Shown: positions 1 through 11,711 of the stretch, piece after piece
Numbering within the stretch: the first letter of the stretch is position 1
How the letters are laid out: each line of letters opens with the position of its first letter
NCBI GenBank assembly: GCA_902702965.1
Contig: CACRXP010000178.1
Span: 494,992-558,991, forward strand
Direction: 5' to 3'
Origin: Spirometra erinaceieuropaei
Lineage: Eukaryota > Platyhelminthes > Cestoda > Diphyllobothriidea > Diphyllobothriidae
Length of the DNA stretch: 64,000 nucleotides
Program-made: the position numbers and the translations under genes
The notes under the pieces: generated by a model
Told to the model about the DNA's origin: nothing
Database searches by the model: none
The model's input: only the letters and a program-made list of their open reading frames with translations

Positions 1-545
1 TTCAACTTGACAACATTTTTCATCTCGATCCAACATATTTTGCAGTTGAAACCGTGCAGACCCTGTTGGGAGAACACTACAACTTAGGAATTAAAAAATC
101 AAAGATGTCTTATCAGTTTGAAGCGCTGTTTAAAGGCTTTCGCCACCGTCGCGAGACCCTTGTAAGAACAAGTTAAAAGCGCACTGGTTGGGTCACCGTT
201 GTCCTGCCTTATTGTTCTGGCGCTGTGGCAGCGACTAGAAACATCGGCCTTTGAATGCTATTGACTAAAGTTATGGACACGGTATGTTGATGATACATAA
301 ATCGGGACAAGATTGAGGAATCCACTTAACACCTGAACTTGACTCTTCCATAAGTCCTATTTGAGGTGAAGAAAAAGGAAGACTGCCACTCGCCATTTCT
401 AGACATGTTTATCTACAGAAGAGCAATAAAAACTGAAGAAATGTTTTCAGGAAGGTGACATACCTCGTATTCTGGGTTCCCGTGCCAACCACCCCATCTC
501 ACACCAACACAGCTGTCTGAGAACAATACCACCGTACAGGAACGC
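1..545 (+). mobile_element. Penelope-like element reverse transcriptase fragment, degenerate
   Basis: Interrupted reading frames carry the order of RT motifs typical of Penelope-like elements. GSPLSCLI followed by WQRLE is near 190-243, RYVDDT near 280-297, and PFLDMFIYR near 393-420. A region like the SNHP...H+ segment follows near 480-530. In-frame stops and frameshifts separate the motifs, so this is a dead copy. It runs off the left edge of the window. It probably sits in an intron of the PTB gene that resumes at 2029. The family call rests on the GSPLS, YVDD and FLD block spacing; a different RT class is less likely. Confidence 0.7.
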
Positions 546-1133
546 ATCATAGCAAGCCAGGTGACAAAAGGCCCGGGTCCGGTTTCTTTAAGAACTCGTC
601 ACAGTTAACGGGTTCCTTGGCAATTTTGTTGAATTATGACGAGAAACCAGTGGGAAGCTCCGATGGTTAAGCCGAGGTTCAGGCGCTTCGTGCCCTATGT
701 CACTGAAGTGTTCAACGAATTCGCTTGGTTGACTAACGAAATCAGTTAGAATTGCTCGAAGGCCGGGAGCGACAGGCTATCGGCAGCCGGAGAACCCTGC
801 ACGCACAAATCTAGCGTTATTTACCGGATCGTGTGTAACTGGCCAAGCCAATTATGTTAGAACCGGTAAGCAAGTCCACACGAGCGGGCTGAGATGAAAA
901 AATAAAAGCTTTCCTTGGTGGCCGCTCACTCGGGCTCTCCAGGGCACAACTTTGCTTCTGACCGCGTGAGAATCTTTAGATCAATCGAATTGCCAGAATG
1001 GTAATGGTAGGGGGCGCTCACCGATCGTCCTTACGGAACTCACTCGTTCCGTTGTGCCTTACGGGCTCTCTCGAACCCAACCAGCAGCCACAGAGCGGCG
1101 CATGATATAGGCAGTATGTTATTACCGACAAAA
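546..1133. other. No recognisable feature (probable PTB intron)
   Basis: No gene, RNA or family-level repeat was recognised. The stretch lies between the Penelope-like fragment and a SINE and is probably intron of the PTB gene. Confidence 0.4.
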
Positions 1134-1295
1134 GCCCAGTGATTAGAGGCGTGGACTGCTAACTAACAGGTCGCGAGTTCGAGCCTCGGGCGTTCCACTC
1201 TTCGGGGTTGGGTATGACTGGCTGACGACGGCCAATAAGCCAGAAATGGCCATTCCAGTCTCCCTTGCCTTTGTCGGTAATTACGAATTGCCAGA
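1134..1295 (+). repeat. tRNA-derived SINE (family A), copy 1
   Basis: A tRNA-like head (A-box-like CCCAGTGATTAGAGGCG and B-box-like GAGTTCGAGCC) is followed by a non-tRNA body containing GGGGTTGGGTATGACTGGC and ending near TTTGTCGGTAAT. The same head and body recur at 14215-14400, 14400-14495, 29798-29965 and, more diverged, near 56455-56570 and 56735-56870. That recurrence makes this a SINE rather than a tRNA gene. Confidence 0.75.
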
Positions 1296-2028
1296 TTTCA
1301 CGTCTGCTGCAGGAAGTTTGGCATTCGACTCAGTCAATGGATATACCGATCTGTCAACTGCGTATTAATTTGTGTGCGTGCAATAGCGCAGTCCAAACTC
1401 ACTCCGTTGAGGTGCGTTAGGTACCACTTAACCGGAATTTTATGCTTAGACGGTGGACCCCGCGAGCATTCGAAGCGCGAGGTAAGCAAAATTAGCCCCA
1501 GTGACTGCATTCCTGCCTTTGTACTTTCAGTTTCCTGGGTCCGGAGTGTTGTATTGATTTACTGTCGGGATCTTGAGTATGCGTGGTTTCGACTGCCGTC
1601 TGAGCAAAGAGCCTCCATGTTTCTGAATAATTGCATAAGTTGGCACTGACTGGGAAAAGTTTCCGTGGCCGGCTGTCGGGAGTTCCATACACCTAAGTTG
1701 ATCCAAAATTTTAGTTTTAAGCGCGGTGCTTGTGTTTACGCCGGTTAACACCAATGCCAATTTAACCGACCGTATAGCTCACGGCATAAATCGTGTATGC
1801 TCTTGTAGATTCGCAGGCATATGATTCAGACATCTCTGGCCGCTGTCAGTCTGCCATTGGGTCCCCTATTCGTAGGGCGACAGTGGCGAGGGAAGTCATG
1901 TTGCATCGAACCGGGGGGCCTACTATGGAGACCCATCTCTCGTCTGCCACGTAGAGTTACTTTGTTTTCATTTTATGTAGGCTCTGCTGCACTAGGCCGC
2001 TAACTAATTTTGTCTGTTTTACCAACAG
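1296..2028. other. No recognisable feature (probable PTB intron)
   Basis: Short open frames occur here, but none resembles the missing N-terminal half of PTB RRM2. The stretch ends in a splice acceptor, ACCAACAG, at 2021-2028. It is read as intron. Confidence 0.5.
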
Positions 2029-5000
2029 CATTTAAATGGCCAGAACATATACACTGGCTGCTGTTCACTTACTGTTGAGTTCTCGAAAAACCGTGGTCCA
2101 CTTGAAATACGACACGAGAGCCCAAGGTGTCGTGACTACGTCTCGAACCCCCTAACCGAGGAGGAGCAGAACAGCTTAAGACGTCTGCCGAGTGCAGGGC
2201 TGTCCAACATTTCGTCTCAACCATTTTCTGGCCCCATCAATGCCCCAGGAATGCCGCCACAAATGACGGGTGCGATGACGCAGTTCGGTGGTATGCTGTC
2301 CTCGGGCGTGCAAGGCTTACCCCCGACCCTTTTGCCCCCAAGTAGTAACGCATGCAGGCTTAACGAGTTGACTGCGCAGCTGATAACACTCGCCCAACAG
2401 GCGGGATTCGCACTGACTCCGGCAGCCGCTGCCGCTACAGCCAGTTTCATGACGTTGACGTCCCAGGTATGTGGTTTGAGATGAGAAATGTCCTTGCATA
2501 TTATGCTTTGAATTAGGCCTCGGTTGCGGAACACTCGGTGCAACCGAAACGCGAGGCAGACCTAAACTGTGGTCGTTCTTCAGACATCTCTTCCTCGCTT
2601 TTTACAGACAGGGTCGTCCGGCCCTGCAGGTGCTTTCCCGGGCAATAGCACGATCTCTCCCGCCATGGCATCTCTACTTGCATTGTCCGCCGCCACGGGT
2701 AATGCGCACACAAACCGCCAGTTCCCTGTCGGTGGCCACGGTGCCGCCTCGCAACCCCCTGTGGCGCATCATGGTAGTACGCTTCCGGTTAATCCCCTTC
2801 AGCTGGGTGCCCAAACTACTCAAAATTCCCCGATTGGATTCCGACTTCCTCCAAACAACAACGGCAGCACCGTCCTTATTGTATCAAATTTGAATGAGGA
2901 GGTAAACTACAGTCAGTTCTTGCGAATGAGTGCCGCATCCCTTTTCCTTCTTTCCCTCGTTGTCCTTTCGATTCCCTTGCAACTTCTACCAACGCTTACC
3001 TTTCCTTTCTTTTCCTTCTTTCATTTCCAACATTCCCCACTGCCATCGTCACTGGCGATCTCCGCAACGGCCCTTTATCCGTTTTTATTCCGGCTTCGTG
3101 TTAACCTACTCGATGTCTTCTGGTGATTGTTTCGTTGCTTTATTCTTCGCTTCAACGGGCCATCGGTATCTGAAACTTCGGCATACTTGATCTTAACTTG
3201 CCCATCCCGTCTACAATCTCGGTCCCATCAACTTATTCCTTTCATTCTTACCTCCAACTCAGCGGGTTTATCCCGACGCCTTGTTTACTTTGTTTGGTAA
3301 GCCGACTCTTTTATCGCCGTTAGTGTCGCCATCTGTTATTACTCTTTCATTCGCGTCACCGTGCTTTAGTAAGGACTGTCCTATCCTCGAATTAGTAGCT
3401 TTTTACAGCCTACTTCAGGTTATTCAAATCCACTTTCCAAATACTTAAAGTCCACAAATGTCCCCTTGTTAGCTGGTGCCCATTCAACTTCATTTCCGGA
3501 ACTGGTTTTGTGTTGCATTTACGTCCAATAAATCTGCTCGGGGCTAGGTTTCGGCAGTGCAAATTCTGGTCAATCGCCACTTTATTGCGTAGATTTTTTA
3601 ATTCTTCGAGTCGAGATTCCCGTTTGTCCTTCAAGTTCTTGTAGATAAAGTAACTCATTTTTTCTTCACCCGACTCCTCTTTTTGTAGGCGTATACGGAG
3701 ACGTGGTGCGTGTGAAAATCATGTTCAACAAGAAGGACACTGCTCTGATCCAGTTTACAGACTCTCAACAGGCACTTTTAGGCAAGTCAAAAGGTTGACT
3801 GCACGTTTGTGTCCCTGTTTTCAACCTACTTACTTAATTTGTCCATTTCACCTCCGGACTCGGGAACCCCCGGGTTCCTATTTGATTGTGGTCGCCGATG
3901 TTCATTTCATTACCAAAAATCGCTCTGAAAACAGCCAAGATTTATAATTTGCGTTTTTCAGCTCTGCAATATTTGGATCGTCAGCAACTCTGGGGCCGAC
4001 CGATGAAGGTGGCCGTTTCTCGCCACAACTTTGTACAGTTGCCAAAAGAGGAGAAAGATACTAGGCTAACAAAGGACTATACCAACAACCTTCTACATAG
4101 GTTTCGGAAGCCAAATTCGAAAAACTACCAGAATATCTACCCGCCCAGTCACGTACTGCATCTAAGCAATATCCCACCAACTGTGACGGAGGAGGACGTT
4201 CGCGCCCTTTTCGCCTCTAAGGGTTTTGCCGTTGTCGGATTCCGTTTCATGCAGTAAGTTTCCTATCTTAGAAATGATTACCCTTACGCACTTCTTTGTT
4301 CCATCGCCTTTTGTGATTCGCTTCTTTGCTTTAGGAAGGACAACAAGATGGCACTCGTCCAGCTGGATAGCGTCGAAAGCGCCATGGAAGCTCTCATAGT
4401 AAGTAAAATCGGCTTATTACACACTTGTCATCTATGGGATATTTATCTGTCCGGTCACTTCGCTAGCAAACATGTTTATCGAGCGCGCTGGGTATTCTGA
4501 GACGTTCGCATAGATCTGCCCCATACCTTGGACGAACCAGGATGGCAACTGCCACCGGCGTTTTCTGCCTACGGTAGTGTTCTTCAAGCGATTCGTCCAG
4601 TTTGCTGGAAACTGTTTTTGGTTTGATATTGGAGTATCGACAGTTCGACCGTCGACATCGACAATGTCCACCGTCTGCTCAACAGCAGACTCATGGCAGG
4701 GGCGAAGACTGGTGCGAGAGTCTATACTGATAGCGGACTTGCGCGGCGTCCGCCGCACTCCTCCCCCACCTGGATCCGGTGTCGAGATATAGCCAAGGAG
4801 TCCAGAGGCGGGAGAGATCGCAGGTGGCCGACACGACAGGAACCCGCACATAGACGTGCCACCATCCCCTTATCCACAACATACGCTGACCAGCATTTTA
4901 TCCCACAACAAAAACAGGTGGCACAGACCCCAATGGGTTTGGCGTGACCCGGCCCACGGGCGTGCCACCAAACCCCCAATCTCGACATTTATTATGGGTT

Positions 5001-5575
5001 TACATTCCCAAGAACACCTTCCAGGCTCCGATCCCCCAGAGTCGACCTCACATTCCTTCCCCCAAGGACCAGTCCACTGCCTGAGCTGGTAAAGCATCTG
5101 ATGAGAGGACTAGGCGCAAGTGGCTAGCTGGACAGGACAGTCTGCCTGCATCTCTCACACGATGAATACTTGAAGGATGCTTGCCGTATTGTTATTTTAT
5201 ACCTACGCTAACGCATATCTGCTCAGTTTGGTCCACCTGTCTTCTGACATCCAATTCTTGACACTAACCCATGTGCTGGTAGACTGAACTGGTAATGAGC
5301 CGTGCTTCCTGTACTGGTTGTACGTTTAGTCAGTAAGGAGTCAGCTGGTTCACTCTTTTTCCGGACGCTGTCACAGACCAGTTTGTTTAAGCTTCCTTTG
5401 CACTCCAATTGACATAAACCAAACAAATAAGCTTTTTCGAGATTTCATGACGTTTACAGTGGCCAAGAAAGATTCCGTTTGTCGTAATTCATTTTCACTT
5501 TTTCAGGCTTTGCATAATACCCAGCTGAGCGAGAATTCCCACCTTCGAATAAGTTTCAGCAAGTCAGCCATTTGA
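2029..5575 (+). CDS. PTBP1: Polypyrimidine tract-binding protein (PTBP family), 3' part, seven exons
   Basis: Exons are 2029-2466, 2608-2901, 3263-3296, 3689-3781, 3962-4253, 4335-4398 and 5507-5575 (TGA). Phases match at every junction, giving 427 codons before the stop. The first exon starts inside RRM2 (HLNGQNIYTGCC...VEFSK). It continues into an Ala/Pro/Gly-rich linker. RRM3 opens with STVLIVSNLNEE and includes VKIMFNKKDTALIQF. RRM4 has HVLHLSNIPPTVTEEDV and ends LRISFSKSAI, as in vertebrate PTBP1/2. PTBP proteins bind CU-rich RNA and mainly repress exon inclusion in the nucleus. Exons for RRM1 and most of RRM2 were not found upstream and are probably outside the window. All introns are GT-AG except 3782-3961 (GC-AG). 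The last intron carries a DR1 repeat. No clear AATAAA was seen just after the stop. Confidence 0.95.
2938..3062 (+). promoter_or_regulatory. Long pyrimidine tract in the intron before the PTB microexon
   Basis: The intron 2902-3262 has an almost pure C/T stretch with repeated CTTTC, TTCCTT and TTCTTT words, about 200-320 nt upstream of the 34-nt exon. These resemble PTB binding sites. In vertebrates PTB acts on pyrimidine-rich intron sequence to skip the equivalent exon of its own transcript. The regulatory role here is inferred from position and composition. Confidence 0.5.
3263..3296 (+). other. PTBP1: 34-nt frame-shifting microexon of PTB (RRM3)
   Basis: Between AG (3261-3262) and GTAAGC (3297) lie 34 nt encoding RVYPDALFTLF plus the first base of a Gly codon. 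This supplies the helix-1 segment of RRM3 missing between the flanking exons. Vertebrate PTBP1 and PTBP2 have a 34-nt exon at the same place. Skipping it would join 2901 to 3689 and reach TGA at 3713-3715 after eight codons. Confidence 0.9.
3782..3961 (+). other. GC-AG intron in PTB
   Basis: The donor reads TTTAG|GCAAGT and the acceptor TTTTTCAG at 3954-3961. No GT donor near 3781 keeps the frame. Using GC gives ...QQALL-A-LQYLDRQQLWGRP, which aligns without gaps to other PTB proteins. Confidence 0.85.
4440..5100 (+). repeat. DR1 dispersed repeat in the last PTB intron
   Basis: It shares landmarks with other copies in the window: TTCGACCGTCGACATCGACA, CACTCCTCCCCCACCTGGAT, and later gene-free GC-rich blocks. 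Related copies lie at 10790-11180 (-), 12986-13565, 13600-13915, 21360-21915, 48000-48190 (-), 49290-49440 and 50210-50420 (-). It accounts for much of this 1.1-kb intron, while most other PTB introns are under 400 nt. Its class is unknown. Confidence 0.6.
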
Positions 5576-6430
5576 TCGTGGCCAACAATCACAGACGGAG
5601 AGACCTTGCGACTGCGACGTCTTGCAGCCGTGTTGATTTTGTTCACTTACAGAAGCACCCCCAAGAAAATGGTCGTTTTTGTTTTACCAGTGCTGTTGGA
5701 GACTACTGACTTCGTCCTGTCTTTGTGTTGGGACATATTTTTTGTGGTTATTCGCTTCTCTTTATAAGTACAACTTACTTGACCTGATTTCTTTTTCAAG
5801 ATTACTTGACGGATTCTTTATTCTGCTTATATGCTTATTTAACCTTGTCTAAAAGTCTGTGGGTGTCGGCTCGAGTCATTCGATTTTCATTTGGTCCGGG
5901 TCTAGGAAGTTCGAAATGATCCAACTTTCCTGAATAAGGGAACAACATTTGCAGAGGGGAGTAGGGCATCTAGATTTGGACGAACCTCAAATTCGCGTGG
6001 GCATCGTGGCTCAAGGGCTGTCCAACCGTATGGGTACGCGGTTGGCCCGCAAGGCTGTTAATGAGGCGTTGCACTCAAGTGACTAAGAGTAGTCAGCTGT
6101 ACTGCGTGCCGTGACTATGCAATTCTCACTAGAAGTGTCCGTCTCTTGGCCCTCTAAACCACGAACTAGCGGTTTTTGAATGGTGGGCAAGGTGGGAGAG
6201 GCATTCTAGTGATCCTCCGGTGTGCGGAGTTGCCAGCCACAAACAATGGCAACGACACACTAAGGCCTTATTTGCTCGTTCATCTGAGATATCGTGGTCA
6301 TTAACTTTACCAAACAGAGGCCGGTTTTGCCAGGAGCGTCTGCACTTCTCAAACAGAGTCGGGCATTTCGGAATTCTTATTAGAAAGCGGTACGGATAAA
6401 ACAAGATATCCAAAGGTCTAAAGGCTCCCG
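5576..6430. other. PTB 3' UTR and intergenic sequence, nothing else recognised
   Basis: The start is presumed 3' UTR because it follows the PTB stop. Near 6005-6060 there is a weakly tRNA-like GTGGCTCAAGGGCTGTCCAA segment, too diverged to assign. No other feature is supported. Confidence 0.4.
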
Positions 6431-6439
6431 AGCGTGCAG

Positions 6440-6960
6440 GTGTCTTCTCAACTGCAGACGACACGGGTTGGACGGCTAGGACAATGCAGACTGGCAGGGT
6501 GGGTACGCAATGCTGAGGAGCCGGCATCCGAAGAGCAATGCGGAAAAGCGCAAGGTAGGCGACAGACATCGGTGGAATGCAGAACTAAAGGCTCGCCGAC
6601 GCGATGCCTATCGTGTCTCAGCGGAGTGGACGCAGGGACGGTGACTCCCGCTACATCTACCTTACTCGCCTCTCACCCACCTGAGCCCCGTGGCAAGATG
6701 AAGTCAGGACGACCGGAGACGGGACCCGGTGCGGTTGCGGACAAAGTCAAACGGCCCGTCTGCGCGTGTCACGCCTGGTCCGCGCGCGACTGACCAGGCT
6801 TTCAAAGGAACAAGACGTCCTGGATCCCATCTGACTGGGAATACCGTAGAGGCCACGTCAAGGAAAAGCCATTGTAGCCTGGCTCCCCGTCCCGAGAGGA
6901 CCGAGTTATCCCGTCAATTGGCAGCTCTCCGAGCCATGGCTTTTAGCGCACCGTGATAGC
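6440..6960 (+). repeat. DR1 dispersed repeat
   Basis: The block GCGGTTGCGGACAAAGTCAA is followed by TCTGCGCGTGTCACGC and, at the end, ATCCCGTCAATTGGCAGCTC then GAGCCATGGC. The same order is seen at 13375-13565 and 21360-21610. The first ~200 nt are less certain. No coding potential is evident. Confidence 0.6.
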
Positions 6961-7079
6961 TTAGAAGAACACACATGGTTGGTCCTGGGCACCGTGTGGA
7001 TCCCAACGAAACCTTCCGTGTGATTTACAGGGTCCCAACTAACTAGCCTGAGCGACTGGGTCAGCGCAACAGCAGAGAC

Positions 7080-10000
7080 AACTGTCATCAGGCTGCAGAG
7101 GCCGGTCCTATGCGTGTGCTGTTGGTGGTGATAGCGCTACTTGTGTTGATGACGCTGGTAGTGCTAGAAGTGTGGCGGCTCTCTGATGTGTAAAGTGTGG
7201 TTCGGATGTCGACATTGCGTGAGTTCACCAATGCGCCTTTGGCCGAGTGGGCCCGTACGTGGGCTGCGGGATCAGTCGGCGCTCCTGGTACTGATTGACC
7301 AGTCACAGTTCGGTGGATTTGAAACTGATCGACGAGGCAACTGCGTGATGCTAAGTTGCGACCACAACGAGGATAGGTTCGGGTCGATTCCGCGATGCGG
7401 GGATGATGGTTGCTGGGTCATTGGGAGCGTTCTCACAGAGTGGGGATGGGATGACCGGGTATTCGTCGTCGCGGGAGGTGTGGCAGTGATGGTGGAGGTG
7501 GTAGATTGCGTCCTCGACGACAGACCGTCTAGACTTTGCTCTAAGTTGGTGATGGTGCTTGCCGTCGTGGGCACCGCGATGGTTGCGTCATGGGTGAAGG
7601 CGGAGGCGTTTGTGAAGTCAGTCAGTAAAGTTGTGCTATTGTATTGCGCCCAAAGATGTTCGACGAGGCCGGTCTACGCAATGTGTCCTTTATCAGGGTC
7701 GGCACGTTATAAGTGGTGGATGGTCGAGGTTTCGCAACGTCTGCGATTTGCGATCCGCTATCTTCACTTTGGCATCAATGATGCGGCTAGCTTAGTGTAT
7801 TGCTGTTCCCGTCTTCGCTGCTCTTCTGCAGGCCGATTGATCCTGAGGAGGCCATCCCAGGTGTCCAGATTAACTTTGTGGGAGTTTCGTAGAGTGTTCT
7901 TGTAGCGTCGTCCTCACCCTCCTTGTCGGCCAGCGTCCGTTGCGTCATCGCCATAGAAAAGTTGTTTGAGTAGATGCTCGCCATCCATCCTTGCGAGTTG
8001 GCCGCTCCAGCTCAGTTACCGCATAATGGTATGGGTGCTGTGGATTCCGTTCGGTTTCAGGACTTCTGTGTCCGGCATCCTGTACTGCCACCTCAGCTTT
8101 AGTATTCCCCGGAGACATTGAGGGTGGGAGTGGTTCAGCTTCCTGGCTTGGTCGATATCTCCGTCCCGTAGAGTGGTTTTGTCGGGACTACTGCCCAGTA
8201 CATCATGAATTTAGTGTTCAGGTGAGTCCGCGGTGATTCCAGACTGAGGTCCGTGGCCGGCAAAATGTCTGGCTAGCCCTAGAGATCCGGTGGTCCACTT
8301 CCTCATCGATGTTCACATTCCGTGAGATTGTGCTGTCTAGGTACGCAAATTTGTGCACAGAGGTGACTTTTACACCATCCACAGGGACGCAGGGTTCTCT
8401 ATTGTCTGTGTTTGGCGCTAGTTGAAGCATGACTACCGTCTTCCCCGTGTCAGTCCGAGGTTGGCGGAGCTGGAGTCAAAGAGGTCTATGATCCTTTGAA
8501 TGACTGCTTTCGTCGTTGTGTTGAGTGCACTGTCATCGGCGAACAGTAGGTCGTCCAAGCTGATCTGGGGTGCTCTCGAGTGTGATTCTATGCGCTTGTG
8601 TTGAGCAGTCATCCGTCCAGCCAGTAGTTGATGCTCATTTCCGACCACTCCCACGGCAGGCGCCCATCAGCATAGCGTACGACATGAGACTAAAGAGAGT
8701 GGGAGCAAACACGCAGACCTACTTCGCTCCACTGGTCGCTGAAAGTGCGTCCGAGATTGTCCCATTGTCCATAACGCGCGATATTGTATCGTCGTGCAGT
8801 TGGCGTACCATGTGTGAAACGTTTTGGACATGCACATTTCAGCAGAATCCTCCAGACCTGTCAAGACCCACTGTATCGAAGGCCTTCATCAGCTCTACGA
8901 AGGTGGTGTAGAGGTTTGTCATCATTTTCTAGCATTTTTCTCGCAGCTGGCTGGCGGAGAATATTATATCGACGGCGCCACGACGCCCTCGAAATCCACA
9001 TTGGCTCCCCGGAAGGAGACATTTTTCCAAGTTGTTCGGGCAACTGAAGAGTACGCGGGCGAAGATTCCCCCTGATATGTTAAGGAAGAAAACGTCTAGG
9101 TGATTGTAACAGAATCGGCGGCTGCCCTTGCGTTTGTAGATGCGTGCGATAGTGACCTGGAACAGCGGTTTCAGTTTGTCCATCATTCGGGGGTCGCCGT
9201 GCACGTAGAGTTCGGCCGGAATTGCGTTGGATCCCACTTGAGAGCAGTTATATGTCTCTGCTCCTTTCTGAGAGGCAAGGCAGGAGGTCAAGGACGATTA
9301 AGTTTCCGCTGGTGGCAGCAGGTCGATGCTGGCGTCGGACTGTGGACGTGCAGTTCTGAAGTGCTCAAGCCGGCTCTTCAGAATCTCAAATTTCTCTGTT
9401 GGGGATGTTGGTCTGTTGGAACTGAACAGCGGCGCGGTTCCTTTGGTGCGAAGGACGTAGACTGCCTTGATGTAGACGAAGAAATTCCCAATTTCATTGT
9501 GGTCCGCGTACCTCTGCATTTCCTCGGCCTTACGATCAATCAAGGCGTCTTGCATCTCCCGAAATTGCTGTTGCACCAAGCGACGACATCTGAAAAAGGC
9601 CGCTTTGCTTGCATCTGTCCAGCGGCAAGTACAGGCTTTGTGCAATCTATTTTTCTCGGCAAGCAGATTGCGGATTTCTTCGTCGTTGTTGCTGAACTAA
9701 TTCTGATCTGAACACCGTGGACGTCTACTAACACCCAGGGCGCAAGTGTCTCAACAGTCGTGTCGTCCGGAGTCTGCATTCCTTCCAAGCGCTGCACTAA
9801 TTGATTGCTGAACTGCAAGAAGTAAGCAGGCAAATTCAACAGAACAGTATTTAATCTACATGGCTGTGGCTTACCTTGTGGTCTCCGGTTAGGTTTCAGT
9901 CAGAGTCTCATCTTGGAGATAATGAGATGGTAATCCGTCCAGTCGTCAACATCGTAGATCGTCTTTATTACCAGCACGTCTTGTCGGTCTCGTTTCCGAC

Positions 10001-10620
10001 AAGAACGTATCCAGGCAGCTGCCGGTCCTGCGATTGGGAGTGCATCCATGTTGTCTTATCCCGCGCCGGAAGGAGGCGTTGTCCAGCAGGAAGCGATGCC
10101 CCGAGCAGGTTCGCAGAAGAAGAAGTCCGTTTTCGTTACGGCCGCCGAGAGCACGGGGACCAGCCCTCCCTCACAGGCAACTTCGTCTGCCCCGACGGGG
10201 GCCTCGAAGTCAACGAGGACAACCATCTTATCCGCCTTCGGCACAGTCAGCAGGAAGGCGTGCAGGCCCTCGTACAATTTCTCCTTTACCTCGTCGGAAC
10301 TGGTCATTGGGGGAGAGTAGATGCTGATGACGGTGGAGAATTGGGTTCGCCAAAGAGGCAGATGAATGGTCATGGGGCAGTCTTTGATGGCCCGCGACAG
10401 TCGGGACAGTCGTTCTTAATGACATGGCGTTGCTCTGTCTTTGGACGGCTGCCCCAGAAGAAGGTGAAGTCGGCACCCGCCTCCTTCAGATGACGCTGTT
10501 TGGAGAATCGGATCTCATTGAGAGCAGCGATGTCCCCCCTCTGGAATGATAGTTCTTGAGCGACCAGTGCCGTCCCCCATTCCGGTGGAATGTAAACCAA
10601 TGGGCAAATGAAGCCGTTGT
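7080..10620 (-). mobile_element. RTE-like non-LTR retrotransposon, nearly full length, decayed
   Basis: On the minus strand, protein blocks appear in element order. An AP endonuclease domain lies at about 10600-9870 (FQRGDIAALNEIRFS; SIYSPPMTSSDEVKEKLYEG; later a WTDYH-like segment). A Lys/Arg-rich linker lies at about 9840-9300 (RRLVQQQFREMQDALIDRKA). The RT domain at about 9290-8430 has IARIYKRKGSRRF, SQCGFRGRRGA and the catalytic-type box LLFADDSALNT near 8530-8550. The post-RT segment is at about 8430-8220 (FAYLDSTISRNVNIDEEVDH). A Thr/Ser/Pro-rich tail runs toward 7080. Frameshifts and stops break every domain, so this is an inactive relic. A second copy lies at 46440-48560 (-). The clade assignment is from motif recall and is tentative. 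Confidence 0.8.
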
Positions 10621-10789
10621 TTTCTGGTCCTATATATAGTGCCTAAATGAACATCGAGACGTTGACATATCTAAGGTTGGGGGAAGGCGGTACTTACCAC
10701 CCATAGCAGGCACTACAGGCCTTTTAAAACTTAGATCTGTATTATTACTTTTGTTTTAAAAATACAGCGGCCACATCGGATTCCGACCG

Positions 10790-11180
10790 ACGTTATCGGG
10801 AATGCACACCCATAACAAGTTCTAACATTGGGGTGCGGTAGTGGGCCCAGCTGCCGGTCCGTGCAGCGCCAATTGGGATCCGTGTCGCCACCCATTTTTG
10901 TTGTGATATAAAATCCCGGTCAACGAGTGTTGTGGGCCAGGGGGTGTGGTGGTGCGCCCAGGTGGGGGTTCACGCCGTGCCAGTCACCTTCGGTCTCTCT
11001 CGACCTCGGTCCTCTTGGCTCAGTCTTGAGGCCGGATCCAGGTGGGGAGGGAGGATGCTGCGCAAGTCTGCTATCACTATAAACTAATTCCGGCGCAAGT
11101 CGCCGTTCCTGCTGTCACCCTGTTGTGTAGCACATGGTAGACATCGTCGGTAACAACGGCCTAACTGTCGTCTTACAAAT
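10790..11180 (-). repeat. DR1 dispersed repeat
   Basis: The segments CCGGATCCAGGTGGGGAGGG, TATCACTATAAACTAATTCC and TAGACATCGTCGG recur at 12986-13335 in the opposite orientation, and at 48000-48190 and 50210-50420 in the same orientation. It lies just upstream of the RTE-like element's 5' end. Confidence 0.6.
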
Positions 11181-11711
11181 GCGCGTAAACCAACGGGAAG
11201 ATTTATTGCTGGAAGATATTGGCTATTCAGCCTGTTTTTAGGGCAGAGCAGTGAAACCACAAAAATATACCCGTAAATTCAATGCGACTGTAAACCACTT
11301 ATTATTCACCGTTCCCATTTTTCGAAATTTCCTTCCCTTCCTGATTAAGTGTAAACTTACCAGCGGTGCTTTATTCAAAGTCCACAATTTTTTGAAGATT
11401 GCTTTTCGTTCATTTTTTAATTATTGCACTGACTTTCTCTGCAAATACCAGCGTAAGATAAGACTTTCGGCAGAAATTGATCTATTTTATGTGTTTTCTT
11501 GCTCTCCGTCCTGTGTGTTGCCCCACCCGTAAAACCTCCTCTACAACCATTCAGCGTATGCCACGGTCCACAGGCTAGCTCAAGTTAGTTGTGGGTTTTA
11601 CAGCCTATCATTGCCACCTCATGAGACCTAGATTTATGTTAAGAATCCAGAAGCCCTGCTTATTGCGTCATCCATCCGTCGAGTACCTTCCAACAAGACA
11701 AGAAAACACTT
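11181..11711. other. AT-rich stretch, nothing recognised
   Basis: A 93-codon open frame at 11251-11532 begins with GTG and has no recognisable domain. No other feature is supported. Confidence 0.35.

Noticed and set aside
1134..1210. Functional tRNA gene
   Set aside because: A and B boxes are present, but no full cloverleaf with intact acceptor and anticodon stems is visible, and the same head plus body recurs as a SINE.
2902..3190. Coding continuation of the PTB exon (frame open to 3126)
   Set aside because: A GT donor at 2902, loss of similarity and the C/T-rich composition show this is intron.
7186..7905. 239-codon + strand open frame
   Set aside because: It is antisense to the tail of the minus-strand RTE-like element and has no recognisable domain.
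9100..10493. Long + strand open frames (203 and 205 codons)
   Set aside because: They mirror retroelement endonuclease and RT coding blocks on the minus strand.
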